A stretch of 64,000 bases of DNA, taken from assembly GCA_030159075.1 (NCBI GenBank), contig BROG01000138.1, forward strand, positions 1-64,000, in the 5' to 3' direction. Below the pieces are notes generated by a model. The model ran no database searches. It had not been told where the DNA came from and saw only the letters and a list, made by a program, of their open reading frames with translations. The stretch comes from Atrina japonica (taxonomy: Eukaryota > Mollusca > Bivalvia > Pterioida > Pinnidae). Shown piece by piece: positions 1 through 11,601 of this stretch; position 1 is the first letter of the stretch, and each line of letters begins with the position of its first letter. A program made the position numbers and the translations under genes.

Positions 1-360
1 ACAAAGACAATACACCAATACAAGGACTATATACCCATACAAACATCCAAAGACCTCACACCCATACAAAGACAATGAATCCATAGAGACAATGAATCCA
101 TATAAAAACCTCACCCATACAAAGTCAAGACACCCATACAAAGACTTCAGCCATACAAAAACAATACACCGATAACAAGAGATCCCAGAGGGATCTTGGT
201 GCCCACTATGGAATGTTCTATGCCTGATCTATGACACACTGTTGGCCCATATAATGTCCTTGCTCATACAAAGACCTTGCTTATACAAAGATAAAGACCT
301 CACCCATATAAAGAACAACAATTTTACATCTAAAACAAAAGTTACCCATTCAAAGACAAA
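1..360. repeat. Degenerate short tandem repeat
   Basis: CCCATACAAAGAC-like units recur irregularly from the window edge, mixed with CACCAATACAAGGAC variants. It continues beyond the left edge. Confidence 0.75.
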
Positions 361-1184
361 TTATGGCAATTTTATATATAGGTTTTGAAGTCGTGTATTT
401 TGTTCAATAATTCTTCTCACATGATTTCATCAAAATTTTCCACTACCAATCTCAATCAGGTTTCATTTTAAATGTTTGAACAACTTTCTCTCAAATTTTA
501 CCTAACTGAACTGTTGATGTGTTTAAGATGTATACAGAAAATAAGTAATTAAACCATTAATATAAATATTCATAAACATGTTTCTAGTGGAATTACATTT
601 TCTTAAATCCTTTAATATTGATTCCGAGCATACAAAATACTGGCAGCAAAATCAATCACGCACCTCCAAGTTACAGAAAGAAAAGACAAAACCCAGGAAC
701 GATTGTCAAGTTACAGGTACATGTCGCTACCTCAAAATATATATATCAGAACTCAAGGACTTACACTTACTTTAAATAACTATCTTAGAAAACAATTGAT
801 TCTATTTGTTATGTAAAATATAGGGCTGAGAATTCTTAGGGTTTTTTTTTTGTTCTTTTTTTTTTAAATTTATAAAAGATTTCATCAATTTTAAAATAGC
901 CCTCAAACTCTCATCACAAATCATTCAAGAAAAACAGCTTGTGAAATTACTTTTTATTTACAAAATTGATAAGAATAAAAAAAAAACCCAAAGCTGTCTA
1001 TTTGTAAAGTGTTTATCACGGATTATGGGCTTCAAATGATTTTTATAAATCTTTTATTACAAATGAAAATTAAAATCAAACCTATATAACTTAAAACTGA
1101 TATTAAGAATGGAAGAAAAATTGAATCAATTTCTACATAAAATGGTCCCATATCAAGTGGTGATAGGAGTATGAAAAAAATATA

Positions 1185-1363
1185 CAGTAAAACCTGTATA
1201 TAGGGGCCACCCAAGGGACCAGAAAATATTGACCTTTATGTGCAGGTGACCCTTATAAACAGGTTCAATTTAGTTGAAGTATGCAGTCAAGGGACTGGAA
1301 AAAACTGACCTTTATAAACAGGTGATCCTTATATAGAAGTGGCTGCTATAGCAGGTTTTACTG
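1185..1363. mobile_element. Short TA-flanked MITE, CAGTAAAACCTG ends, copy 1
   Basis: It has perfect 12-bp terminal inverted repeats CAGTAAAACCTG/CAGGTTTTACTG with TA on both sides. The 179-bp interior has repeated CTTTATAAACAGG motifs. The TA target suggests the Tc1/mariner-pogo group. Related copies are at 9642-9817 and 39415-39559. Confidence 0.8.
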
Positions 1364-2044
1364 TATATATATAATAATAATAATAAAACAACAATAACTT
1401 ATTCAAAATATTAATGATAATAATAACACAGCTACATAAGGCTGTAATTGTGATATTTTGGACTTACTGGTGCCTGTTTAACCACTTTTTAAATTGATAT
1501 TTGCAATTACAAACGATAACTGTCAACATAAAAAAGTCACCATTTACATATAAAGAAGACCAAGTGATAAAATAAAGGGAAAAAATGATCTTTAATCTTA
1601 ATAGATTTGATAATAAAACCTGTTAAAGGTGGCAAGTGCAAAAATCTGGAGGCATAAAACCAACTACTTCAAGTTAATAAGAATAATTGCAATCTTTAGA
1701 AATCTTTGAAAGAAAAAAAATTACAGATTGAGTAGAAATCTCGTAACTTGTAATTGAAACTCGCACAGGGAACACTTAACAATCAAGAGATACATATCAG
1801 TAATCAATATCAAACCCGATCTGTCAATGTTCTCTTATCTTTTGTAAAATGGAATGTTCCGCATTTCTGATCATGGGTGCAACCTTGGGTAAAAAAATAT
1901 TTGTTACATTGAGATTTTTATCTCAATATATTAAAACCTCTCTAAAAAACAAATTAATTACACTTCAATTTTGACACATCATTTTTTATCTTCAATTTGT
2001 TCTTGTATTCAGCAGTAATTTGCTCCACTTTATGATAAGAAACT

Positions 2045-2047
<3 letters not shown>

Positions 2048-2132
<85 letters not shown>
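2048..2132. repeat. (TA)n microsatellite
   Basis: About 42 uninterrupted TA units. It generates the spurious Tyr/Ile open frame on the minus strand. Confidence 0.97.
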
Positions 2133-2136
<4 letters not shown>

Positions 2137-2141
2137 ATATA

Positions 2142-2251
2142 GCACAAATACAGAGATGACAAGGCACTTAATTGGTGCTGTAGGTTGAGAGTTCGAACCC
2201 CAGTCGGGGCATGGTGAGTTTATAGGTGCCTTGTTATTTCTGCATTTGTGC
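2142..2251. repeat. 110-bp hairpin element enclosing a tRNA-like B box
   Basis: The arms 2142-2167 and 2226-2251 pair at 23 of 26 positions (GCACAAATAC...CAAGGCAC). Between them lies GGTTGAGAGTTCGAACCCCA, a strong pol III B-box-like sequence. No intact tRNA fold is possible. It directly abuts the (TA)n tract. Confidence 0.75.
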
Positions 2252-2340
2252 TGTTTGTATGATTTATTTCCACAGAATAGCATCATTTCTAGGTCAATAG
2301 TTAATGTTCAATGTTGTGGTGATATTTGTGATATAATATA

Positions 2341-2383
2341 TATACACACACATACACACACACACACACACACACATACACAT
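2341..2383. repeat. (CA)n microsatellite
   Basis: Imperfect CA repeat with two CATA interruptions. Confidence 0.95.
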
Positions 2384-2464
2384 TTCAGTACCTCTTTTGA
2401 TTGATTTATCATCGTGGTTGTTTAACTGGCATTTGAATGGTGATGCAACTGAGGCCATCATTAA

Positions 2465-3886
2465 CCATTTCAATACGATAGTGTCCTATAACGCCTGCTA
2501 AATTTATTGTTCTCTACTCTAGATAACATCCACAGCCACCCGTAGAAATACAACCACTGATTACGAGAACCTTGTAAACCGCCTCCTGTTTCTTTTTCAG
2601 TGGCTTCACTTTCAATTCGAGTTATTCCCACTTTCAGTTTATGACTGGAAATCACGATAATAACCAGAATTAGATGAGACTTTAGTCTATATTATCGCAT
2701 GTACATGTAATGGATGTCAGGGAAAATAAGCAAGCCAAGACATACATAAAAGTGCTATATTTTTAAATCGGTGACTGAAAGTCGTTGAAAAATGACTGCC
2801 GCTTATGCATCTGAGATTTACCCAAGATGTTTTAGATATTTCCAAATTTGATTCTGACTTTAAAAATGAAATTTTAGTATCTGATTTGAATGATGATTCT
2901 GCACATGAACAACATGTAAACCCTTTTCTACGGAAACAGAAATCGAGATAGATATCGATTCCGAATAAGATGTTAGCGGTGACGATGATTTTACACAATT
3001 TCAATGCATAAACCTCCTTCGAGGAACATGTGTCGACAAATAATATAAATCAAAGTGCTAAATTTAACACATTTACAGCTGAAAATGTTGGGCCAACTTA
3101 CAATTTGGATATTTTATCAAGCCACAAGTGAGGTAGCATATTTTCATCTCCTTTTTCATGATGAGTATACATGCAATTTTTTATATGAAACGCAAAGGAA
3201 AATTGTGTATACAATAAAATATGTACATGTATTTAGAATGTATTAATTTATTCAAGTTTTCATTCAAAAGTTCTATTTGTACATTATTAAAATAAAATCA
3301 TATTCTTAAAATTTTTCTCACAAATTTATTCATTCCACACCCATGAATTAAAAATCAGACTACACAGCAAAACAACATCATGATGAAAATATGCTACAGT
3401 GAGCAGACTGCAGAAAATGTAAACTGCTACAGTGTATAACATCACTATGCAGCTGTGATGTTGCAGTAGTGAAGCTGCTACAGTGTATAACATCACTATG
3501 CAGCTGTGATGTTGCAGTATTGTAAACTGCTAGTGTATATCGTCACTATGCAGCTGTGATGTTGCAGTAGTGAAGCTGCTACAGTGTATAACGTCACTAT
3601 GCAGCTGTGATGTTGCAGTAGTGAAGCTGCTACAGTGTATAAAGTCACTATGCAGCTGTGATGTTGCAGTAGTGAAGCTGCTACAGTGTATAAAGTCACT
3701 ATGCAGCTGTGATTTTGCAGTAGTGAAGCTGCTACAGTATATAACATCACCATGCAGCTGTGATGTTGCAGTATTGTAAACTGCTACAGTTTATAACATC
3801 ACCATGCAGCTGTGATGTTGCAGTATTGTAAACTGCTACAGTGTATAACATCACTATGCAGCTGTGATGTTCCAGTATTGAAAGGG
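2465..3886. mobile_element. Non-autonomous piggyBac-like element, copy 1 (51-bp repeat expanded)
   Basis: The element is flanked by TTAA at 2461-2464 and 3887-3890. Its ends are CCATTTCAATAC on the left and, on the complement of the right end, CCCTTTCAATAC. It is collinear with copy 2 (4860-5886): GATAGTGTC near the left end, a transposase-like acidic segment at about 2790-3010, then AT-rich sequence. The right third is a 51-bp tandem repeat expanded to about nine units. Assignment to piggyBac rests on the TTAA duplication, the terminal repeats and the acidic reading frame. Confidence 0.82.
3420..3880. repeat. 51-bp minisatellite inside the piggyBac-like element
   Basis: The unit contains CTGCTACAGTGTATAAC, ATCACTATGCAGCTGTGATG and TTGCAGTAGTGAA, repeated about nine times. 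The unit holds the self-complementary CAGCTG and runs into the transposon's right terminus. The open frames on both strands here are by-products of the repeat and not genes. Confidence 0.93.
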
Positions 3887-3989
3887 TTAAAATGTTTGTC
3901 TACAGGCCTACAGGTTTCCATGAATAATATCTGCCCCATTCCCAATGCAAAATACACAGGTTTCTTTTCTTTCTTTTTTTTTTTTTTTA

Positions 3990-4085
3990 ACAATGTGACC
4001 ATAACCCTGTGGGTAGGAGCAATTTTATTTCTCTCCACTTATTGCAGTAGTTGGTCATAATTTGTTGGCCATGATTTATTTTCAC
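3990..4085. repeat. Dispersed repeat pair with 6834-6912
   Basis: TGTGACCATAACCC.GTGGGT and TTTATTTCTCTCCA.TTA occur here and at 6834-6912. A neighbouring motif TTTTGCATTGGGAATGGGTC (4228-4247) recurs at 11346-11362 and 41808-41826. This suggests fragments of one dispersed family. Confidence 0.6.
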
Positions 4086-4859
4086 TAAGTCTGAAGATAT
4101 AATTTTCATCAAATTAAATTTTTTAATGAAAATCATATTTTCACACTTTTGTATTGAAATACTTTATAAATTTTGTTTGAAATTCCACTGGTCATTTATC
4201 ATATATTTTGGGGGAAAATATAAGTCATTTTTGCATTGGGAATGGGTCCTGTAACCTGACCAAAAAGTGGCCTAGGAAATTCCCTGAAAATTATTAAAAT
4301 GAGCAACACATATTTATCATGAATCACTAATGCTTGGTGGTTCACAGAAATGCCTTTGAATCAAACATTGTTCTAAACTCGTGATTATTGGAAATTTAAA
4401 AAACAAATTTTTATCCCCAAAGAATTTATAAAAACAAAACAATGGTCTGCTAAAAATCCAAGTTTGTTCATAATTTATGAAATGTGTACAGAAAACTATC
4501 TCCTGTAAGACTTAATTTGTACGGACTGGTAGACGTGATTAGATTGAATAGATTGAAATTGAGTATGACCTTTCAAGGGCAATAAAACTAACTCTCACAA
4601 GCAGACTATTTAATTATTAATTAGTTTTCATGCATTTAAATTAAAATTCTGTATAATTATTACAGAAATGTCTAAAGAATATTATAAATGAAAGAATACA
4701 TGAATAAATCAAAGTTCTGAAATGGGTTACTTTGACAAGAATAACCATGGAATTCAGATTTGATCTCCTTCCAAAAATATTAACATTTGCAAAATAAAAT
4801 GTAAATAGATCAAATTACAGTAAAAACAAAGTTTCCATTTCCAGTTTAACATTCTTTAA

Positions 4860-5886
4860 CCCTTTCAATACGATAGTGTCTTAAAATGCCAGCTAAATTC
4901 ATTGTTCACTACTCACAATAACGTCCATTACTGCCCATTACTGCCCGGTAGAAGTACAACCACTGATTACGAGTAGTTGTAAACAGCCGAGTAGTTGTAA
5001 ACAGCCGCATGTTTCTCCTTCAGTTGCTTCACTTTCAATTAGGGTTTTCCCCACTTTCAGTTTATGACCGGAAATCACGATTATAACGAGAGTTAGATGA
5101 GTCTCTATTATCACATGTACATGTAACGGATGCCAACGAAAATAAGCATGTTACGACGACAAATATAAAAGTGCAATTATTTTGAAATAGGTTAATTAAA
5201 ATCGTTAAAAAATGGCTGCTACTTATGCATCCGAGCTTCCCCGCAAGATGTTTTAGATAGTTTCAACTCTGATTCCGACTCTAAAAATGAGCTTTTAGTA
5301 TCGGATTTAAATGATGATTCTGCACCTGAACAACATCTAAACCAAATTTCTACTGAAAAAGAGGAATCCGAGACAGAAATCGATTCCGAATAAGATGCTA
5401 GCGGTGACGATGATTTTACAGACAATTTCAATGCAGAAACCTCCTTCGTCGAACATGTGTCAATTTATAATTTAATTCAAAGTGTTAACACATTTACAAC
5501 TGAAAATGTTGGTCTATCTTACAATTTCAATATTTTATCAAGTCACAAGTGAGTAAGCATATTTTCATCTTTTTCATGATGAGTATACATGCAATTGTTT
5601 ATATGAAATATAGGAAAATTGTGTATACAATAAAATATATACACATATTTAGAATCAATGTATTGATTTATTCAAAAGTTCTATTTGTACATTATCAAAA
5701 TAAGATCATATTCTTAAAATTTCTCTCAAAAATTTATTCATTCCACACACATAAATTAAAAATAAGACTGCACAGCAAAACAACATCATGATGAAAATTT
5801 GCTACAGTGAGCAGAGTGCAGAAAGTGTAAAATGTATAAAGTGTATGATGTTTCTATGCAGCTGTGATGTTGCAGTACTGAAAGGA
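4860..5886. mobile_element. Non-autonomous piggyBac-like element, copy 2
   Basis: TTAA lies at 4856-4859 and 5887-5890, with termini CCCTTTCAATACG and CAGTACTGAAAGG. The element has the same order as copy 1 but with about one 51-bp unit, which explains its 1,027 bp against 1,422 bp. It keeps an N-terminal transposase remnant near 5212-5460. Confidence 0.85.
5212..5461 (+). pseudogene. Acidic N-terminus of a piggyBac-family transposase (remnant)
   Basis: An ATG at 5212 opens MAATYASELP. A frameshift follows, and the frame beginning at 5244 reads QDVLDSFNSDSDS, ELLVSDLNDDSAPEQ, EKEESETEIDSE, a stop, then DASGDDDFTDNF. This Asp/Glu/Ser composition is what precedes the catalytic core of piggyBac transposases. 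No core follows, so the element is internally deleted. Copy 1 has the equivalent at about 2792-3010, more damaged. No catalytic motif is present, so the family call is inferred. Confidence 0.65.
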
Positions 5887-6009
5887 TTAATGTCATCTAT
5901 TAGTACAAAATGAAATGTGGTAATCTACAGAAACTACTAATTTTAAAACCAAATTACTCTGAAACAGAATAATCTATATATACTACTGCAGTATAGTTTA
6001 TTCAAATGG

Positions 6010-6440
6010 AATCACAACTTCAGTTGCTTAAAGATGAAAACAGAAAGGGAATATCAGCTTCAGTAACTTGAAGATGAAAACAGAAAGGTAATATCAACTT
6101 CAGTAACTTGAAGATGAAAACAGAAAGGGAAAACATGAAAACAGAAAGGGAATATCAGCTTCAGTAACTTGAAGATGAAAACAGAAAGGTAATATCAGAA
6201 TCATCAACTTTTCAGATGAAAACAGAAAGGTAACTTGAAGATGAAAACAGAAAGGGAATATCAACTTCAGTAACTTGAAGATGAAAACAGAAAGGGAATA
6301 TCAACTTCAGTAACTTGAAGATGAAAACAGAAAGGGAATATCAACTTCAGTAACTTGAAGATGAAAACAGAAAGGGAATATCAATTTCAGTAACTTGAAA
6401 ATGAAAACAGAAAGGGGATATTGACTTCAGTAACCTGAAA
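6010..6440. repeat. 40-bp minisatellite
   Basis: The unit combines CTTCAGTAACTTGAAGATGA and AAACAGAAAGGGAATATCAA, about ten copies. The last three to four are nearly identical; earlier ones have partial deletions. It lies directly downstream of piggyBac-like copy 2. Confidence 0.93.
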
Positions 6441-7711
6441 ATAGGGCAGAGACCATAAACAAGGAAAATTCTGAGACAAACTATTCTCAAAAGTTAAGAA
6501 TTTACTCATCTGAGTAAAAAGTGAAAACTCACGGACCATAAAACGACTTTAGAATTTTCTCAACTGAGGAAAGATGGTCAAGGGGCAGTGTAAATCTTGT
6601 CCACAACATATGTCCCGATTCACTTAACTTCAATGTTTGAATATTATTCTTACCATAATCTATGGTTAATTATTTAATAACCAAAAAAGAGGTATAAAAC
6701 ATGTTAAAAATCAAGTAGGCAGCACATTTTGTGGCATAAAAAGTGGAATAGATATATATACGTTGACAGATCCATGTTAATTTATCTGAGTAACACAAGT
6801 GTTTTGCTACCAAATAAATGTTTTCTGACTTTAGTGTGACCATAACCCAGTGGGTAGGAGCCATTTTATTTCTCTCCATATACAAAAGTTGGCCATAATT
6901 TATTTTCACATATTCTTATATATTTTTTTCAATAGCCTCCTAGAGAATTTGTCTTTTATCTAATTTTGACAAATTTTATTTACCAAAAAACTGAGGTTTT
7001 GATATTATTTGGTTGAAATTCCAGTGCAAATTTATTTGAACCAATGGCTGAGAAAATGGTCCTTACAACATAACAAATGAATGTGGGAAAAACAAGGAAT
7101 CCCATTTGAAGTACTATTTCTAATTTTGTAGGTTTTTTGTGCCAAAAACAAAAAAGCTTGCTCTCGCCAGCACTCATTCTCATATTGTATTTTTTTTTTT
7201 AAATCCATATATGTTCAAGTATCTAAAAACATAAAAATCACAAATTTGCCCCAAATTGTCCTAAGGACCCTTTGCTCAGCCAGTGGCTCATTTATTGTTT
7301 CACAGAAATATTTTATTCTTTGTTAGAGTAATGTCATTATTCTGTTTATTAAAAGACAATGAACATAAACACCATAACAAAAACCATCTATACTGAATAA
7401 TTTACAAATGTCAACAAATGAAAATATTAAAATTAGGCCCAGATTCCCAGGATTAAAAAAGCCATTTTTAATTTATTTTGGATGTCTACCAAATTCAGGA
7501 CAAAATTGTACATGTATTTACAAACAAATACTATGCAGTCAAAATTTATGGACTTCACCATCATGTATGCTCATATTACAGTGGTAATATCAAAAAATAA
7601 AACTTACTCAAAAATAATTAAAAAACCTAACAAGTTTTCAAAACGGGGACAAATGTCATCAATTTATTAACAGTTAAACTAAATACTGATGACAAAATTG
7701 ATGCTTTACAG

Positions 7712-8850
7712 TAGGGGTGCGACGGTTCGGTTTAAAACCGAAGAACTGAACCGTTGACGTCGAACCGATTGGTTCAGTTCTTATATTCCGGATTTTGGTT
7801 CAGTTTGGTTTAAAAATTATTATTCAATAAGGTCCTTCTAATGACCCAAATGGCATGACATTTACTTGAAGCGGGCACCAATACTTCTAATTAAAAAAAC
7901 GAATTATTCTTTATCAGAATATAAAATAATCTATAAAGGATTGATAGAGATATAATTTGAATGTAGATGTGACAATATGTCTAGTCTCGCAATAACTTGC
8001 AGCTATTTCGTAATGTTGCGTTTGTTAGGTATTAAGTGCTATTGCAAATGGCGGCTAATATGAAGCTATTCTTTCGTGTTGTTAAATAGTCATTATATCT
8101 CACTCACTAGAATCACTTCATTCCTCGAAAGAAGGGGGATCGGGAACAGAAAGGGCTTGAGTAATTCCAGTTACGTTTGTGTGGGATTATTTCCAACTGA
8201 AACCATATGCTGATGACAAATATGAATAGGCAAGAACATGACAATTTGACATGCAGCGCTTATTCTGTAGTGTCTACACACCTACAGAGTTACTCTAGGG
8301 CAGAAAGACCTAGTTCTTTACATTTGATCTGTTAACCTCATCCTGTGGTATTCTATACCCTGTCGTAAATATTTTTTTCCAAAATGTAATCCCAAAGAAG
8401 TAAAGATTAAACAAGATGTCATGAGTAAAATTTGTTAGTGAATTAACCATAGCAATACAGCATATTTCTCTTACAATGTAAATGGAAAGAATATTTTAAA
8501 CGCAAGTGTTCCATATAAGCAAGTTACAATGTATTTCTGTATCATTGATCAGTAGATTGTTAGAAATACTGCTGTGCCATGCACAGATTTATCTAAAGAT
8601 ATTTTATTTCACAATATAGTGTAAGGTAGAACTAGAACCCACATACTGCTGTGTTGCACCACAAGGTCTCATATTTGGGTTAAAACTATGTGCCATTCGA
8701 CTGACGTTTCATTCTAGAATGTGTTTATACTTCTGTAGTTGCACTTGGAGTCCAAGAGTCAGTTATTAGATGAATCAAACAGAAAAAAACGAGAACCAAA
8801 GCAGAAAAAAATGAACCGAATCGACAAAATCCTGAACTGTCCCACCCCTA
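7712..8850. mobile_element. hAT-type non-autonomous transposon, copy 1, perfect 8-bp duplication
   Basis: The left flank ends CTTTACAG (7704-7711) and the right flank begins CTTTACAG (8851-8858), an exact 8-bp duplication as hAT elements make. The termini are TAGGGGTGCGACGGTTCGG and the complement of CAGTTC.GTCCCACCCCTA, imperfect inverted repeats of about 19 bp. The 1,139-bp interior is shared with 24809-25966 in the opposite orientation. No intact transposase remains. Confidence 0.93.
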
Positions 8851-8858
8851 CTTTACAG

Positions 8859-10885
8859 ATATTCTGAACGAAGCCACCTTCCTACAATGATTACATTCAG
8901 CACAAATTCTGATACTGTGATTTATAACCAGTACTTTAAATAAAGTCCCAGTCTGGGAATTAGGACCCCAATCTAATTTTCTTAATGGAAAAAATAAAAT
9001 GATTTGATACATTTGCTGTATCAGCAATATTTGACAGATGTTAATAATACAGTGATAATTATTGACTTGTCGTTTCGGTAACCATAGCAAACAACAACAC
9101 ATCAACAAAGTTTGTAATTTTGTATGACACCGATCACTTCATGCTACAGTACCCTTCCTAACAGCATTAACCAATATCCTAACCAATATCAAATTAATGG
9201 CTTTTGGCTGATAACTCTCAGATTAGAATCAGCATCTATTCAATAATCAATTTTAATTATCAATATTACATAAACTAGCATATTTTTGTTTCATTTCTTG
9301 CTTCTTGTCATGATCTGCAATCACAATGCCGCTATCTGCTGTATCGTGTTGTGACACGACTGATAAAGCTTTAGAACTCACCTGGCATAATGCAATCAGT
9401 GATGACAAAAGTTCAAAGGGCATTATTGGTTACTAAACTCTCCCATCCACTGATAAACTTGACTCTGGGATAATGAATTTTGCAATATCTGTAAAAGTCT
9501 ACTTGCTCGTTGTAATTAAGTATCTAGTTTGTTTGAAAAATTGGTTCATACAGCCAACAAAAAATTTCAGGATTTTTCATAGCAATTTTCAGAAGCTATC
9601 TCAAGACCTTGCAAGACAAATCAAAGTTGAAAAATACACTACAGTGAAACTTGAAAATAACAGCCTCCTAAGGGACACAAGAAAACCAGTCTTTATAGGG
9701 AGGTGGTCTTTATATAGAGGTTGATATGTACACAAATGGTACTACTGGAGATGGCAAAAACTGTCTTTGTGACCAGGTGGAATTTATACACAGGTGGTAC
9801 TAAAGCAGGTTTTACTGTATTAGCAGGTTCTTCCATGGTTTAATGGTGGACCTCAAATTACTACTTACAGTTCCACTACCAGACCTATTTAATTTAAGCT
9901 AACGTTTTCCTAAAATTAAAAGTTAATATACATATGTACATATGGTCACACAGGGAGACGAAAACTTGGTTACAATGTATCCCAACTTTCTGCAAGTATC
10001 CTGTCAACCTTTCTCACAAATTAGATTAGGCTTCAGCCCCCCCCCCCCCCACCCCCCAATTAGAGGTGTGAGACTTCATTGTGTTAAGCTTGTTGCTGTT
10101 ACCAATTGGACATATAGCCCCCCCCCCCTCCCCAAGGGAATAAACAAGTGTTACTTCAAAGCTTTTTGTATAATATTCAGTTCTGATGATACTTGTTACT
10201 TGTTCTGCATTCACATAATCTAAAAACTAATTATACCATTCCATCTACCAATTATCTACAACTTAAAATACAAACACGAATCAAGTTGACAAAAGATGAA
10301 GTTTCTTGAACTTCTCGAATCAATGAATATTTCAATTCTCTAATAATGAATTTAATCTTTGTTATGTCAATGTGTACAGAAAACTGAAGCTAATTTTGAA
10401 TTATTCACACAAAAAGCAATATAGGGTGGGAGTTCTTAATGTAATTAATCATTATCCAAATCCATCTCAATATATTGTTTCATACTAAAAAATCAATGGC
10501 TTTGAATTTTTTTTTCCTTTATTCATGATTAATGTAAAAATTGACAAAAAGAATTGATGCATCCAGAGTTGAGAATTTCAAAAATTAGGATTTAATTTCA
10601 ACATAAACCAGAATGTTTCCGTTTTACCGATTAACTTGAAGGCAGAGAATCAACATTTGTTCTTCCTAATAGATATAACTTGTCATTTGAGAGAATCTTT
10701 ATTTTCATGAATTTTTGATACATTTCAGTAAAGTTAAAATCTTATTCACAACAAATTTGATGGTGATCTTCAATACATTAGTCCAGAGTACTGGTCGGAG
10801 TGTAGCTGACAATGTCCCTTTTTCTGAAATAGTCAACCCATCCCTGCATTATATTAACTGCTAGCAAGTAAGGTCAACTCTGACT

Positions 10886-10888
<3 letters not shown>
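8859..10888. other. Presumed RBL intron 7 sequence with no further gene seen
   Basis: This AT-rich stretch holds the MITE at 9642-9817 and two C-rich tracts at 10040-10056 and 10121-10132. A GTGAGT donor context on the minus strand near 9381 has no in-frame exon that I can recognise. Confidence 0.5.
9642..9817. mobile_element. TA-flanked MITE, copy 2
   Basis: The ends are CAGTGAAACTTG and the complement of CAGTAAAACCTG, flanked by TA. The interior (GGGACACAAGAAAACCAGTC, GGAGGTGGTCTTTATATAG) is clearly related to copies 1 and 3. Confidence 0.78.

Positions 10889-10920
<32 letters not shown>
10889..10920. repeat. (TC)n microsatellite
   Basis: Sixteen uninterrupted TC units. Confidence 0.95.
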
Positions 10921-10925
<5 letters not shown>

Positions 10926-11477
10926 AATGCACACAGACATAAGTGATGCTATAAAAACAAGAGCAAGACACAGCATGTCATTTGCGGTTGGTTTAACTAC
11001 ACTTACAAACTAGAGAACTGCTTTATTTAACAAAATCAATACTTCTTTTAGATCTAATATCCCAGTCTCATCTTCCACAGTACATTTGCTCTAGTTGCCA
11101 CACAGAAAAAGAGGAAGACCTGTAGAATGAAGTTTTCCCTTGAGACTGTATGATAACATCAAAGGCACCAACAAAGAGATCAACAAAACAGGATAATTTT
11201 TATCTGTCATATCACACTACAAAATATATCACATTTTACGTATTGAAATATGTACTCCCCCAAAGAAAATTTTTTTTATAGGGTCAATCTGTACACAAAA
11301 TTGGGATATTTTCCCATCCTATTATGGGGAAAATGCATGTATTTTGCATTGGGAATAGGGCCAAATTTCGGCCCCTTGGAAATCATAGAAAAATACATCC
11401 ATACTTAAATATGCCACCAAATGTACATTGGTTTTTAATTGACTTACTTCACTAGACACAACACTATAGCATAAACA

Positions 11478-11601
11478 TGAGGCGGTTTACAATGTTCTCG
11501 TAATCAGCAGTTGTACTTCTACCAGGCAATTGTGGATGTTATCATGAGTAGTGAACAATAAATTTAGCGGACGTTTTAGGCCACAATCGTATTGAAAGTG
11601 T
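11478..11601 (-). mobile_element. Fragment of the same piggyBac-like family, left end only
   Basis: The complement reads ACTTTCAATACGATTGTGG, CGTCCGCTAAATTTATTG, GTAGAAGTACAAC and TGATTACGAGAAC. These match the left 125 bp of the copies at 2465 and 4860. A TTAA (11602-11605) abuts the terminus. The inner end breaks off near 11478, so this is a truncated relic. Confidence 0.75.

Noticed and set aside
1462..1530. Possible small minus-strand exon ending at GTAAGT
   Set aside because: The one open frame (IVCNCKYQFKKW...) has no similarity to RBL, and the donor context is poor.
2175..2215. tRNA gene
   Set aside because: Only a B-box-like segment is present. No acceptor stem, anticodon arm or A box at the right distance.
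1954..2286. 110-codon minus-strand frame rich in Tyr-Ile
   Set aside because: It is produced by the (TA)n microsatellite and the hairpin element beside it.
2717..3004. 95-codon minus-strand frame with a cysteine-rich middle
   Set aside because: It is antisense to the acidic transposase remnant, and the equivalent frame in the sister copy (5219-5431) is not conserved in start or length.
3496..3779. Repetitive frames on both strands (AASLLQHHSCIVTLYTV type and its opposite)
   Set aside because: A 51-bp repeat is a multiple of three, so any stop-free unit reads through on either strand. There is no sign of a gene.
9373..9490. Possible next RBL exon with a strong minus-strand CCAG/GTGAGT donor
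   Set aside because: All frames from the likely acceptor contain stops, and the short open remainder does not match the expected AYEEYVL...DERIFLG segment.
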